A DNA stretch of 64,000 nucleotides from Dinoroseobacter shibae DFL 12 = DSM 16493 (GCF_000018145.1 NC_009952.1:1488001-1552000); one strand, 5' to 3'; shown: positions 47,034-56,161, counted from the first letter of the stretch. Notes: generated by a model not told the origin, from the sequence alone. Numbers and translations are program-made.

Positions 47034-48077
47034 ATGAACACATTGCTCAAAACTGCCCTGACCGGGGCAGTGGCCCTGTCACTGTCCGCTGGTCTCGCCG
47101 CCGCGCAGGATGTCACGCTGCGCTGTCAGCATTTCCTCAGCCCGCAGGGGTCGATCCCGAAGTTCTTCATCACGCCCTGGGCGGAGAAGATCGAGGCGGA
47201 GTCCGAAGGCCGCATCAAGGTGGAGATCTATCCGGCGATGCAGTTGGGCGGCAAGCCGCCCGCGCTTTATGACCAGATCCGCGACGGGGTGATCGATTGC
47301 GGCTGGGCGCTGCCGGCCTATACGCCCGGGCGATTCCCCGAGAGCGAGGTGTTCGAGCTGCCCTTCATGACGACCATGTCGGCGGAAAACTCCTCCCGTG
47401 CGGCGTGGGAGTTTACCGAGAAGTACCTGATGGAGCGGATGGGCGACATCCACCTGATGGCGGTCCATGTCCACGGGCCCGGGGTGATCCACAAGAAGGG
47501 CGCGCCGATCATGAGCACCGCGGATTTCGACGGGCTCAAGCTGCGTGGTCCGTCGCGGCAGGCCAACAAGTTGCTGGAGACCCTGGGCGCGACGCCGGTG
47601 GGAATGCCGGTTCCGGCGTTTCCCGAGTCGCTGTCCAAGGGGATTGTCGATGGCGGGGTCATCCCGTGGGAGATCGTGCCGCCGCTGAAGGTGCATGAGC
47701 TGGCCGACAGCCACACCCAGATCGGCGGGGACCGGGCGCTTTACAACACCTTCTTCCTGTGGGGGATGAACAAGGCGACCTATGAGGGCTTGCCGGAGGA
47801 TCTCAGGGCGATCATCGACGCCAATTCCGGACTGGAGGCCTCGGCCTGGGCCGGGCGCGCGATGGACCAGGGCGACGGGCTCGGCGAGGAGGTCGTGGCG
47901 GGCACGGACAACAAGATCCACACGCTGGACGATGCCACGGTGGCGGAGCTGCGCAAGATCGGCGACGATCTGACCGCGGCCTGGATCGCCGAAATGGAGG
48001 ACAAGGGCCTGCCCGGTGCGGCCATGGTGGACGATGCCAGGATGCTGATCACCAAGCACGAGGATGGCAGCAGCTGA
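47034..48077 (+). CDS. TRAP transporter substrate-binding protein, DctP type
   Basis: A 347-residue periplasmic protein with a Sec signal (MNTLLKTALTGAVALSLSAG, cleavage after AAA at about 25) and a DctP fold: LRCQHFLSPQGSIPKFFITP, WAEKIEAESEGRIKVEIYPA and MSTADFDGLKLRGPSRQANK. The arginine in LRGPSR is the carboxylate anchor of the family. The ligand is therefore an organic acid, with the exact compound unknown. It is the first gene of a DctPQM operon, separated from dctQ by 185 bp with an attenuator-like hairpin. Confidence 0.93.
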   Translation: MNTLLKTALTGAVALSLSAGLAAAQDVTLRCQHFLSPQGSIPKFFITPWAEKIEAESEGRIKVEIYPAMQLGGKPPALYDQIRDGVIDCGWALPAYTPGRFPESEVFELPFMTTMSAENSSRAAWEFTEKYLMERMGDIHLMAVHVHGPGVIHKKGAPIMSTADFDGLKLRGPSRQANKLLETLGATPVGMPVPAFPESLSKGIVDGGVIPWEIVPPLKVHELADSHTQIGGDRALYNTFFLWGMNKATYEGLPEDLRAIIDANSGLEASAWAGRAMDQGDGLGEEVVAGTDNKIHTLDDATVAELRKIGDDLTAAWIAEMEDKGLPGAAMVDDARMLITKHEDGSS

Positions 48078-48113
48078 GCGGCGGGTCGTCCGAGCGGAGC
48101 CATTTTGATGACC

Positions 48114-48150
48114 GGGGTTCGGGCGGCGCATCCGTCCGGCCCCTTTTTTT
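48114..48150 (+). terminator. intra-operon terminator/attenuator after dctP
   Basis: GGGG at 48114 pairs with CCCC at 48140, with an inner GGGCGG/CCGTCC stem, followed by seven T. It sits between dctP and dctQ. Partial read-through would give more binding protein than membrane subunits, as in the TAXI operon at 12866. Confidence 0.65.
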
Positions 48151-48262
48151 CCGCCGCGCGGCCCCTTGCGCCGCGCGACGGGACCGCTAAACCGGGGGGC
48201 GTCCGGATGCGCGGGTTGCGTGCGCGGGCTGTCCGATCCCGATCCGCAAGAGGCTCGTTAGC

Positions 48263-48844
48263 ATGATCGCACCCACCTGGGAGGCCCGGACGGGCCGGGC
48301 GCTGGAAGCGCTGGCGCGCGCCATGGCCTATGGCGGCGGGCTGGTGCTGGTGGCGATTGCGGTGATCACCGTGGCGTCGATCATCGGGCGGGCGCTGATC
48401 GGGCTGGGCCTGGGGCCGATCACCGGGGATTTCGAGCTGGTGGAGGCGGGCTGCGCGGTGGCGATCTTCGCGTTTCTGCCCTGGTGCCAGCTCAAGCGCG
48501 GGCATGTGACGGTGGATATCTTCGTGGACCGGCTGCCGCCGCGGATCCATGCGCTGACCGGGCTGATCGGTGACGGGCTGATCGCGCTGGCGGCGGGCGT
48601 GATCTTCTGGCGGCTGTGGCTGGGGTTCGGGGAGAAGTTTCCCTATGGCTCCGAGGGGCTGCGGGAGGCGCTCGGGATGGGCTTCAAGCCGTTCTTTCCC
48701 GAGACGACCTATGAGCTGGAGCTGCCGGTGTGGATCCCTTATGCGCTGGCGGTGACCGGGGCGGCGGTGTTCCTGGTCGTGGCGCTCTATACGGTGTGGC
48801 GCAGCCTGAACTGGGTGCTTGCCGGGCGGGAGGGCCGGGCATGA
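48263..48844 (+). CDS. TRAP transporter small permease, DctQ type
   Basis: A 193-residue protein with four hydrophobic segments (near 20-45, 60-80, 95-120 and 155-185). FLPWCQLKRGHVTVDIFVDR is the DctQ motif between helices 2 and 3. It forms the TRAP membrane unit with the DctM protein whose ATG overlaps its stop at 48841. Confidence 0.92.
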   Translation: MIAPTWEARTGRALEALARAMAYGGGLVLVAIAVITVASIIGRALIGLGLGPITGDFELVEAGCAVAIFAFLPWCQLKRGHVTVDIFVDRLPPRIHALTGLIGDGLIALAAGVIFWRLWLGFGEKFPYGSEGLREALGMGFKPFFPETTYELELPVWIPYALAVTGAAVFLVVALYTVWRSLNWVLAGREGRA

Positions 48845-50193
48845 GCGGCGTGGAGCTGGCGCTCACGGGCTTTGCGCTGATGCTGGGGGCGATTTTTTTG
48901 CGGGTGCCGATCGCGGTGGCCATGGGGCTTACCGGGTTCATCGGGACCTGGGTCGTGCTGGGGCATCCCAACGCGACCCTGAGCCAGATGAAGACGCTGA
49001 CCTATGACACGTTTTCGAGCTATTCGCTGTCCATCGTGCCGCTCTTCCTGCTGATGGGGCAGTTCGCCACGAAGTCGGGCATGTCGGCGGCGCTGTTCCA
49101 GGCGGCGTCGGACTGGCTGGGGCACCGCAAGGGCGGGGTGGCGATGGCAGCCGTGGGGGCCTGCGCGGGGTTCGGGGCGGTGTGCGGGTCGTCGCTGGCC
49201 ACGGCTTCGACCATGGGGCAGGTGGCCCTGCCGGAGATGAAGAAGCGCGGCTATTCCGACAGTCTCAGCACCGGGGTGCTGGCGGCGGGGGGCACGCTGG
49301 GCATCCTGATCCCGCCTTCGGTGATCCTGGTGATCTATGCGATCCTGACCCAGCAGAACATCGTCAAGATGTTCATCGCCGCGCTCATCCCGGGCATCAT
49401 CGCGGCCCTTGGCTACATGCTGACCGTGGCGATCTATGTGCGCGTGAAACCGGACGCGGCCACCACCGCGCCGCGCATTCCCATGGCCGACCGGATGCGG
49501 ACCCTGTGGCGGATCTGGCCGGTGGTGGTGATCTTCGGTCTGGTGATGGGGGGCATTGCGGGGGACTGGAACTGGGCGCAGGACGGGGTGCAGGCGCTGT
49601 TCACGCCCACCGAGGGCGCGGCGGTGGGCGCGGTGGCCACGGGGATCTACGGCTGGGCCACGGGGGGGTTGACCTGGAAAGGGTTGCTCGAGTCGATCCT
49701 GGAGACCGCGCAGGCCTCGGCGATGATCTTCTTCATCGTGCTGGGCGCGCAGCTCTTCAATTCCTTCCTTGCGTTCACACAGGCGCCGCAGCAGCTGGCC
49801 GAATGGGTGACGGCCCAGGGCTTCGCGCCGCTGGTGGTGCTGTCGGCGATGCTGGTCTGCTACCTGATCTTCGGTTGCGTGATGGACAGCCTGTCGATGA
49901 TCCTGCTGACCATCCCGATCTTCTTTCCCATCGTCATGGCACTGGATTTCGGCCTGACGCCCGAGCAGGCAGCGATCTGGTTCGGCATTCTCGCGCTGAT
50001 CGTGGTGGAGGTCGGGCTGATCACGCCGCCGGTGGGGATGAACCTGTTCATCATCAACTCCATGGCGCGCGACGTGCCCATGGGCCGGACCTATCGCGGG
50101 GTGGCGCCCTTTGTCGCCTCGGACCTGGTGCGGGTGGTGATCCTCGTGGCCTTTCCGGGGATCACGCTGTGGCTGGTCGGCGTGATGTTCTAG
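48841..50193 (+). CDS. TRAP transporter large permease, DctM type
   Basis: A 450-residue ion-coupled permease with about 12 hydrophobic segments. LRVPIAVAMGLTGFIGTWVV, the DctM block GACAGFGAVCGSSLATASTM, and GTLGILIPPSVILVIYAILT are conserved. The C-terminal half has the second hairpin region (FGCVMDSLSMILLTIPIFFP). The start overlaps the dctQ stop (ATGA). tRNA-Leu follows 51 bp after its stop. Confidence 0.94.
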   Translation: MSGVELALTGFALMLGAIFLRVPIAVAMGLTGFIGTWVVLGHPNATLSQMKTLTYDTFSSYSLSIVPLFLLMGQFATKSGMSAALFQAASDWLGHRKGGVAMAAVGACAGFGAVCGSSLATASTMGQVALPEMKKRGYSDSLSTGVLAAGGTLGILIPPSVILVIYAILTQQNIVKMFIAALIPGIIAALGYMLTVAIYVRVKPDAATTAPRIPMADRMRTLWRIWPVVVIFGLVMGGIAGDWNWAQDGVQALFTPTEGAAVGAVATGIYGWATGGLTWKGLLESILETAQASAMIFFIVLGAQLFNSFLAFTQAPQQLAEWVTAQGFAPLVVLSAMLVCYLIFGCVMDSLSMILLTIPIFFPIVMALDFGLTPEQAAIWFGILALIVVEVGLITPPVGMNLFIINSMARDVPMGRTYRGVAPFVASDLVRVVILVAFPGITLWLVGVMF

Positions 50194-50244
50194 GGCGTTT
50201 TTGCTCTGGACGCGGCGCGGGCTTGGCGCTAGCACAACGCCCGT

Positions 50245-50331
50245 GCCCGAGTGGCGGAATTGGTAGACGCAGGGGATTCAAAATCCCCCGATGGCAACAT
50301 CTTGTCGGTTCGAGTCCGACCTCGGGTACCA
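50245..50331 (+). tRNA. tRNA-Leu (CAA)
   Basis: An 87-nt class II tRNA: acceptor GCCCGAG paired with CTCGGGT, D-loop TGGCGGAATTGGTAGACGC, anticodon loop TTCAAAA (anticodon CAA) in a GGGGA/TCCCC stem, a long variable arm, T-loop GGTTCGAGTCC and an encoded CCA end. No integrase or repeat of its 3' end is visible nearby. Confidence 0.97.
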
Positions 50332-50374
50332 GCCGCATCCCCCTTGAGATCCGGCTGGTCGCTGCCGCTTCGGG

Positions 50375-50743
50375 TTACCACCTGTTCCAGGTACTGCCAC
50401 GGGAGACCAGACGCTGTGGGGCGCATTGGCGGTTGTAAACCGTCTGCAAAGCGATGTCCTCGCCCTTGTTCAGCGCCACATCCGCAGACGCATCACCGGT
50501 GAAGGCACTGGGCGGAATCAGCACGAGAAACACGCCGACCGCATCCCCGGCCACAGCGGCGCGCTGTCGACTCTCCGCGGCGGCCAACTCGCGCATGTTG
50601 TGGCTCAGTTCCGCCTGCAACTCGGCACATGTGTAGCCTTCGTAGTTGGATGTGGACACAGCGGTAGGCGCTATGCTTTTCGGAGGTTTGGCGCATCCGG
50701 CAAGGGTTGCCGTTGCAATCAAGGCAACAATCAGAACTCTCAT
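50375..50743 (-). CDS. small putative lipoprotein
   Basis: A 122-residue protein with a lipoprotein signal MRVLIVALIATATLAGCAKP, in which LAGC is a lipobox and Cys17 the lipidation site. The mature part has YEGYTCAELQAELSHNMREL followed by a Gly/Ala/Val-rich hydrophobic hairpin (AGDAVGVFLVLIPPSAFTGD). The second hydrophobic run may be a membrane-inserting segment. The function is unknown. It is a single gene on the minus strand after tRNA-Leu. Confidence 0.75.
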   Translation of the reverse strand: MRVLIVALIATATLAGCAKPPKSIAPTAVSTSNYEGYTCAELQAELSHNMRELAAAESRQRAAVAGDAVGVFLVLIPPSAFTGDASADVALNKGEDIALQTVYNRQCAPQRLVSRGSTWNRW

Positions 50744-50906
50744 AACTCACCCATGATCTTTCGTGACGATAGCGGCGGCACAGGCCGCGCGCGCCGCCTT
50801 GTCCTTGTCGGCTGCGAAAGCGGTACGGCTTGGGAATTTCTGCGACGATACTGCGACGACCAGAGCTCGCATGGATCAGCCCGGGCACACCGGCGTTCAA
50901 CTTCGA

Positions 50907-51512
50907 TCAGGGCGTTTGGGAGCGCATGTCCCGCCAGGCCGCCCAGTCTTCCGGCGTGTCGAGGTCGCGGCGGGCGCGGGTGCCGGGCAGGGGCACGAGG
51001 TGCAGGTGGTCGCGGTGCCTGGCGATCACGGACTGGCCGCCCGCATCGCCGGAAAGCCGCGCGAAATCGGGGAAGGTGTCGGGGGCAAAGAGGATCGGGT
51101 GGCCCGGAGCGCCGTCCTCGGTGGCCCCGCGCCAGATGCGGGCCTGCGGGTGGGTGCGGCGCGCGGCGAGGACGGCGCGCAGGTCCTCGGCGGTGATTTC
51201 CGGCAAGTCTCCAAGCAGCAGCAGCAGGCCCGTGCAATCGGCGGGCAGGCGGGCGACAGCACCGCGCAGGGTGCCGCCCATGCCCTCGGCGCTGTCGGGC
51301 AGGCTCAGGCGGGTGACGTCGAGCCCATCCAGCGCGGCGTGGCGCGGGTGCGGCGCGGGCGGCAGGGCGACGAGGACATGCGGGACCACGGAGGCCGCGA
51401 GGGCGGCCTGGCGGGCGACGAGGGGGGTGCCGTCCACAAGCTCCATCAGCTTGTCGCGGCCGCGCATGCGCGACGAGGCGCCGGCGGCGAGGAGGAGGGC
51501 GATATCGGCCAT
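50907..51512 (-). CDS. MobA/MocA-like nucleotidyltransferase
   Basis: A 201-residue NTP-transferase-fold protein. The nucleotide-binding start IALLLAAGASSRMRGRDKLM and LLLLLGDLPEITAEDLRAVL (metal-binding Asp region) match the MobA/MocA group, which transfers CMP or GMP to molybdopterin. GHPILFAPDTFPDFARLSGD and DLDTPEDWAAWR are typical later blocks. No molybdoenzyme gene is beside it, so MocA versus another sugar or cofactor nucleotidyltransferase is open. The ATG at 51512 is preferred over a longer frame that crosses the palindrome at 51558. Confidence 0.85.
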   Translation of the reverse strand: MADIALLLAAGASSRMRGRDKLMELVDGTPLVARQAALAASVVPHVLVALPPAPHPRHAALDGLDVTRLSLPDSAEGMGGTLRGAVARLPADCTGLLLLLGDLPEITAEDLRAVLAARRTHPQARIWRGATEDGAPGHPILFAPDTFPDFARLSGDAGGQSVIARHRDHLHLVPLPGTRARRDLDTPEDWAAWRDMRSQTP

Positions 51513-51557
51513 AACGTGATCCTGCCCGGAAAGGCGCGCGTCGGGAAGGGGATGCGC

Positions 51558-51581
51558 CCAAGCGTTTTCGAAAACGCTTGG
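51558..51581. repeat. 24-bp perfect palindrome, first of a pair
   Basis: The core GCGTTTTCGAAAACGC is extended by CCAA/TTGG to a perfect 24-bp palindrome. It lies in the spacer upstream of the MobA-like gene, 84 bp before a second palindrome with the same 16-bp core. Confidence 0.9.
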
Positions 51582-51664
51582 AGGCCCGGAGATCGGACGC
51601 CAGCCTGCCATGGGCGCGCGCGGGGGCCCGCGCGGGGGCGCGTCCCTCGGGCCCGGCGTGCCGT

Positions 51665-51686
51665 CACGCGTTTTCGAAAACGCGTG
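51665..51686. repeat. 22-bp perfect palindrome, second of a pair
   Basis: The same GCGTTTTCGAAAACGC core flanked by CAC/GTG gives a perfect 22-bp palindrome, 14 bp beyond the stop of the dimethylglycine-dehydrogenase-like gene. Either strand could form a hairpin with a 4-base-pair AT centre. Function could be transcription end, an intergenic repeat or a protein site. Confidence 0.9.
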
Positions 51687-51699
51687 TTCGCGGGATGCC

Positions 51700-54114
51700 T
51701 CAGCCGCGCATGCGGGCCCCGTCCGGATCGAAGAGCGGTGTGGTGATCAGGGTGGCCGGGCAATGGTCGCCGAGGATCTCGATGCTGGCCTCCAGCCCGT
51801 CCTGGGCCATTTCGCGCGGCACGAAGCCCAGGGCGATGGATTTGCCTGTGAAATGCGCGTAGCCCCCCGAGGTGCAGAAGCCCACGACCTCGCCGTCCAG
51901 CGAGATCGGCTCGTAGGCCACGACATCCGCGTCGGTGGCGGCGACCTCGAAGGCGCAGAGTTGGCGCGCGGGGGGCGTGGCGCGCTCCGCCTCCGCCGCG
52001 TTGCGGCCGATGAAGGCGGTGTTCTTGCCGAAATGGATGAACCGGTCGAGCCCGGTCTCGGCGGCGGTGTAGTCGGGCGAATACTCGCGGCTCCAGGCCC
52101 CGAAGAACTTGTCGAGCCGCAGGGACATCATGGCGCGCATCCCGAAAGGGCGGATGCCATGGGGTTGTCCGGCCTCCCAGAGCGTGTGGAAGAGGTGGCG
52201 CTGTTCGGTCGGGCTGCAGTAGATCTCGTAGCCCAGATCGCCCGTGTAGCTGACCCGTTGGACGAGGCAGTGGGCCATGCCGATGGTCATGGGCGCCACG
52301 TCGAAGAAGCGGAACGCCTCCGCCGAGACATCCGCGCGGGTGCAGGCGGCCAGCACCTCGCGGGCCCTGGGTCCGGCGATCTGGAACCCCGTGCGCGCAT
52401 CCGAGATGTTTTCCACAGTGACGCCGTCGTCGAGATGGGTCTGGAACCACCGCAGGTGATAGTCCTGCGCGCCGTAGGAGGCGGTGAGCTGGAACTCGGT
52501 CTCCGAAAGGCAGGAGATGGTGAAATCCCCGATCAGCCGCCCCGAGGGTGCGAGCATCGGGCTGAGCGACAGGCGTCGGGGGGCGGGGATGCGGCCGGCC
52601 ATGATCCGGTCGAGCCAGGCCCGCGCGCCGGGGCCGGTCACGCGGAACTTGCCGAAATTCTGCAACTCGTTGATGCCGACGCCAGTGCGCACGGCCATGA
52701 CCTCGGCCTTCACCGCGCCCCAGGCGTTGGAGCGGCGGAAGCTTGGGGTTTCGAAGCGCGGCGCGCCTTCAGGGGCGAAGTAGTTGACGACCTCCAGCCC
52801 GTAGGTCTGGCCGAAGACCGCGCCCATGCCGTCCCAGATGTCGTACATCGCCGTGGTGCGGAAGGGGCGCGCGGCGGGCAGTTCCTCGTTGGGGTAGCTG
52901 ACGGAAAAGCGGTTCTGGTAGTTCTCGATTACCTTGGGGACCGTGTAGCCCGGCGTCGTCCAGCGCCCGAAGCGGGCGACGTCCATGGCGCGGGGGTCGC
53001 GTTCGGTCTCGCCCTCGATCATCCATTGCGCGAGCGCCAGGCCCACGCCGCCCCCTTGCGAAAAGCCCGCCATGACCGCGCAGGCCGACCAGTAGTTGCG
53101 CAGCCCCGGCACGGGACCGACGAGCGGGTTGCCGTCGGGGGCGAAGGTGAAGGGGCCGTGGATCACCGATTTGACCCCTGCGGTTTCCAGCACCGGGAAG
53201 CGGCGGTAGGCGAAGGCGATGCTATCCTCGATCTTCTCGAACTGGTCGTTGAGCAATTCGTGCCCGAAGTCCCAGGGCGTGCCGTCCACGGACCACGCCT
53301 CGCAGGGTTTCTCGTAGAACCCGATGCAGAGGCCGCGGCCTTCTTGCCGGAGGTAGCTTTCGCCGCCGGGGTCGATCACATGGGGGAACTCGGTGGCGCG
53401 GGTGTAGATCTCGGGAATGTCGTCGGTGACGATATACTGGTGCGCCATGGGCAGAAGCGGCAGGTAGACACCCGCCATCGCCGCGACCTCCCGCGCCCAG
53501 AGGCCGCCGGCATTGACCAAGTGTTCGGCGATCACGGTGCCCTTGTCGGTCTCGACGGTCCAGGTGCCGTCGGGGTTCGGTGTGGTCGCGGTGACCATGG
53601 TGTGCGTGTGGATCTGCGCGCCGCCGAGTTTGGCGGCCTTGGCATAGGCGTGGGTCGTGCCCGAGGGGTCGAGATGGCCGTCGAGCGGGTCGTAGAGCCC
53701 GCCGAGGATCCCGTCGGTGTTGACCAGATCGGCCATGGCCTTGATCTCGGCCGGGCCGAGGATCTCGGTCTCCAGCCCCATGTAGCGGTGCTTGGCGCGC
53801 TCGGCCTTGAGCATGTCGAAGCGCTCGGGAGTGTCGGCCAGGGTGATGCCGCCCACGTGGTGCAGACCGCAGGACAGGCCGGTCAGTGCCTCCAACTCCT
53901 TGTAGAGCCCGATGGTGTAGCCTTGCAGGGCGGCCATGTTGGTGTCGCCGTTCAGGGTGTGAAAGCCCCCCGCCGCGTGCCAGGTGGAGCCGGAGGTCAG
54001 TTCGGAGCGCTCCAGCAGCATCACGTCGGACCAGCCAAGCTTCGTCAGGTGGTAGAGCACCGAACAGCCGACAACACCGCCGCCGATCACGCAGACCTGA
54101 GTGTGGGATTTCAT
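51700..54114 (-). CDS. dimethylglycine/sarcosine dehydrogenase-like FAD enzyme with GcvT domain
   Basis: An 804-residue fusion. A DAO-type FAD domain occupies about 1-390 (VCVIGGGVVGCSVLYHL is the dinucleotide motif; SGSTWHAAGG places His46 where sarcosine/dimethylglycine dehydrogenases bind FAD covalently). An FAO-linker region follows, and a GcvT-type folate domain fills the rest (GINELQNFGKFRVTGPGARA; VSYTGDLGYEIYCSP; FGMRAMMSLRLDKFFGAWSR). These enzymes demethylate N-methyl amino acids and pass the one-carbon unit to tetrahydrofolate. It lies downstream of a BCCT transporter gene on the same strand, but with a terminator between them. Substrate within the methylamine group is not certain. 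Confidence 0.88.
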   Translation of the reverse strand: MKSHTQVCVIGGGVVGCSVLYHLTKLGWSDVMLLERSELTSGSTWHAAGGFHTLNGDTNMAALQGYTIGLYKELEALTGLSCGLHHVGGITLADTPERFDMLKAERAKHRYMGLETEILGPAEIKAMADLVNTDGILGGLYDPLDGHLDPSGTTHAYAKAAKLGGAQIHTHTMVTATTPNPDGTWTVETDKGTVIAEHLVNAGGLWAREVAAMAGVYLPLLPMAHQYIVTDDIPEIYTRATEFPHVIDPGGESYLRQEGRGLCIGFYEKPCEAWSVDGTPWDFGHELLNDQFEKIEDSIAFAYRRFPVLETAGVKSVIHGPFTFAPDGNPLVGPVPGLRNYWSACAVMAGFSQGGGVGLALAQWMIEGETERDPRAMDVARFGRWTTPGYTVPKVIENYQNRFSVSYPNEELPAARPFRTTAMYDIWDGMGAVFGQTYGLEVVNYFAPEGAPRFETPSFRRSNAWGAVKAEVMAVRTGVGINELQNFGKFRVTGPGARAWLDRIMAGRIPAPRRLSLSPMLAPSGRLIGDFTISCLSETEFQLTASYGAQDYHLRWFQTHLDDGVTVENISDARTGFQIAGPRAREVLAACTRADVSAEAFRFFDVAPMTIGMAHCLVQRVSYTGDLGYEIYCSPTEQRHLFHTLWEAGQPHGIRPFGMRAMMSLRLDKFFGAWSREYSPDYTAAETGLDRFIHFGKNTAFIGRNAAEAERATPPARQLCAFEVAATDADVVAYEPISLDGEVVGFCTSGGYAHFTGKSIALGFVPREMAQDGLEASIEILGDHCPATLITTPLFDPDGARMRG

Positions 54115-54245
54115 CGTGCGCCTCCTGCCGTTGGGACACGGTGGCGTCTGGCCCGGGTCGGTGGCCCGCCCGTTCCCGACATCGCGCGGTCTGTTTTCGG
54201 CGTGGCCCCGTGAGGCGGGCGAGGTTGTTGGGGTGTGTGGCCACG

Positions 54246-54271
54246 AAAAAGGGCGGGGAAGATCCCCGCCC
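54246..54271 (-). terminator. Rho-independent terminator after BCCT gene
   Basis: On the minus strand, GGGCGGGG and CCCCGCCC pair around a five-base loop and are followed by TTTTT. It begins 25 bp after the transporter stop and should separate it from the dehydrogenase gene. Confidence 0.88.
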
Positions 54272-54295
54272 TGTGTCCTTGTCAAAGGGTCCGCG

Positions 54296-56161
54296 TCATT
54301 CCGCGGGGGTGGGGGCGGCGTCCGTGTCCGCCGGCTCCACATGGGTGGCGGGCAGCCCGTGCTTGAGCCGCAGCCCGTCGCGGTAGACCGCCTTGATCAG
54401 GGACAGGCCCATCAGGACCATCACCACCGAGAAGGGCAGCGCCCCGATCACCATGGCCGTCTGGATCGCGCCCAGGCCGCCCGCGATGATCAGACCGCCC
54501 ACCACCAGCGCCAGGGCCGCGCCCCAGAACAGGATATGCGGGCGGGCCTTGGGACCCTCGTCGCCCGCGGCGTTGATCGTGTTGATGATCAGCACCGCGC
54601 TGTCGGCAGAGGTCACCAGGTAGGTCAAGAGCAGGATCACGATCAGCACTGACATGGCATAGGCCAGCCCCTCGGACAGCATCACCGCCAGCATCGCGAA
54701 GAGCTGGTCAGCCTGACCCGCCCCCTGGATCGCGCCATCGGCCACGCCGCGAAGTTCGAGGTCGATCGCCGTGCCGCCCACGAGGGCGAACCATACAAAG
54801 CACATGATCGCCGGGATGATCATCGCGCCCAGCACGTATTCACGCACCGTGCGGCCCTTGGAGATGCGCGCCAGGAACACGCCCACGAAGGGCGCGAACG
54901 CGATCCACCAGGCCCAGTAGAAGATCGTCCAGGCCCCTTGCCAGCCCGACAGGCGATTCTCGGTCGCCGCGGCATAGACCGCCGCGATGTCGGCTGCGGG
55001 CAGGGCCGCGGCGCTGGCCGGAAGCCCCTCGGTGAAGGACGCGAGGGTGCCCCAGGGGCTGGTCGCGCTCTCGACCATGGCGGCGAGATCCTCGGCCGGC
55101 AGGGCCTGCACCGACGCCGGTACGCTGGCGATGATCGCCTCGGCCGGTGCCCCGACCCAGACCGTGAAGATATTGCCGGGGATCGACACCAGGTAGTCGA
55201 ACATGCCCACGAACAGGGTTTGCAGACCGAAGAAGGTCGAGCCGAAGATCAGGAAGAAGATCAGCACGAAGAAGCTGAGCCCCATGTTGAGGTTCGACAG
55301 CCACTTGATGCCCTTGCCCACGCCCGAGAGCGCAGACAGGGTCGACAGGCCCATGATCACGCACAGGGCGACGATGATCCCCATGGTCGAGGAGGTCTGC
55401 CCCCCATCGGCCGTGGCCGTGTAGAGCCAGTCGCCGACGCCGATCCGGCTGAGACCGGCGATGAATTGTTCGACCCCGAAACCTAGGGTCTGGGACACGC
55501 CGAGCACGGTCGCCACGACGGCCACGATATCCACCACATGCCCCACGGGGCCCGAGAGCTTGTTGCCGAAAATCGGCGTGAGCGCCGAGCGGATCGTGAG
55601 CGGCAGGCCGCGCCGGTAGCAGAAATAGCCCAAGGCCAGGCCCACGATGGCGTAGGACGCCCAGGCCGCGAGGCCCCAATGGGTGAACGACCAGATATAG
55701 GCGTCGCGCACGTTTCCGGCGGTCGAGCCTTCGGTGTCGCCCATGATCGTGGCCGGGTTCGCGCCGAAATGGTACATCGGTTCGGCGGTTGCGAAGGTCA
55801 GCATCCCGATCCCGATCCCCGCGCCGAACATCATCGAGAACCACGAGAAATTGGAAAATTCTGGCCTGTCATCGTCGTGCCCCAGCCGCAGCTTGCCCGC
55901 CGTGGGCCAGAGCGCCAGCGCGAAGCACAGGATGACGAAGAACGCCATCGTGTAGACGTACCAGATGTTGAATGTGGCCAAGATGATCGAGTTCAGCGCG
56001 CCGAGCACGCTGGCGGCCTGGTCCGGGAAGGCGATGGCCCAGAGGATCAGCCCGCCGACCAGGAGTTTCCCGGTGATCGCGACGTCCTTGGTGAAGCCCT
56101 TGTAAAATCCGCTGTCGGCGGTTCGAATTGGCAGGTCTGTGACCGGCGGTTTGACTGGCAT
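54296..56161 (-). CDS. BCCT family betaine/choline/carnitine transporter
   Basis: A 621-residue, 12-helix sodium or proton symporter. FGAGIGIGMLTFATAEPMYH is the BCCT glycine-rich motif in helix 3, and the aromatic box region is WTIFYWAWWIAFAPFVGVFL. Residues about 330-390 include an unusually long periplasmic loop (VGAPAEAIIASVPASVQALP and following). Substrates of the family are glycine betaine, choline, carnitine or DMSP. Its neighbour with dimethylglycine-dehydrogenase-like features fits uptake of betaine or dimethylglycine for catabolism, which is inference. It has a terminator downstream and its own upstream spacer. Confidence 0.93.
   Translation of the reverse strand: MPVKPPVTDLPIRTADSGFYKGFTKDVAITGKLLVGGLILWAIAFPDQAASVLGALNSIILATFNIWYVYTMAFFVILCFALALWPTAGKLRLGHDDDRPEFSNFSWFSMMFGAGIGIGMLTFATAEPMYHFGANPATIMGDTEGSTAGNVRDAYIWSFTHWGLAAWASYAIVGLALGYFCYRRGLPLTIRSALTPIFGNKLSGPVGHVVDIVAVVATVLGVSQTLGFGVEQFIAGLSRIGVGDWLYTATADGGQTSSTMGIIVALCVIMGLSTLSALSGVGKGIKWLSNLNMGLSFFVLIFFLIFGSTFFGLQTLFVGMFDYLVSIPGNIFTVWVGAPAEAIIASVPASVQALPAEDLAAMVESATSPWGTLASFTEGLPASAAALPAADIAAVYAAATENRLSGWQGAWTIFYWAWWIAFAPFVGVFLARISKGRTVREYVLGAMIIPAIMCFVWFALVGGTAIDLELRGVADGAIQGAGQADQLFAMLAVMLSEGLAYAMSVLIVILLLTYLVTSADSAVLIINTINAAGDEGPKARPHILFWGAALALVVGGLIIAGGLGAIQTAMVIGALPFSVVMVLMGLSLIKAVYRDGLRLKHGLPATHVEPADTDAAPTPAE

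Noticed and set aside
50245-50331. A second integration site at tRNA-Leu
   Set aside because: The flanking genes are an intact TRAP operon and a small lipoprotein gene. There is no integrase and no repeat of the tRNA end.
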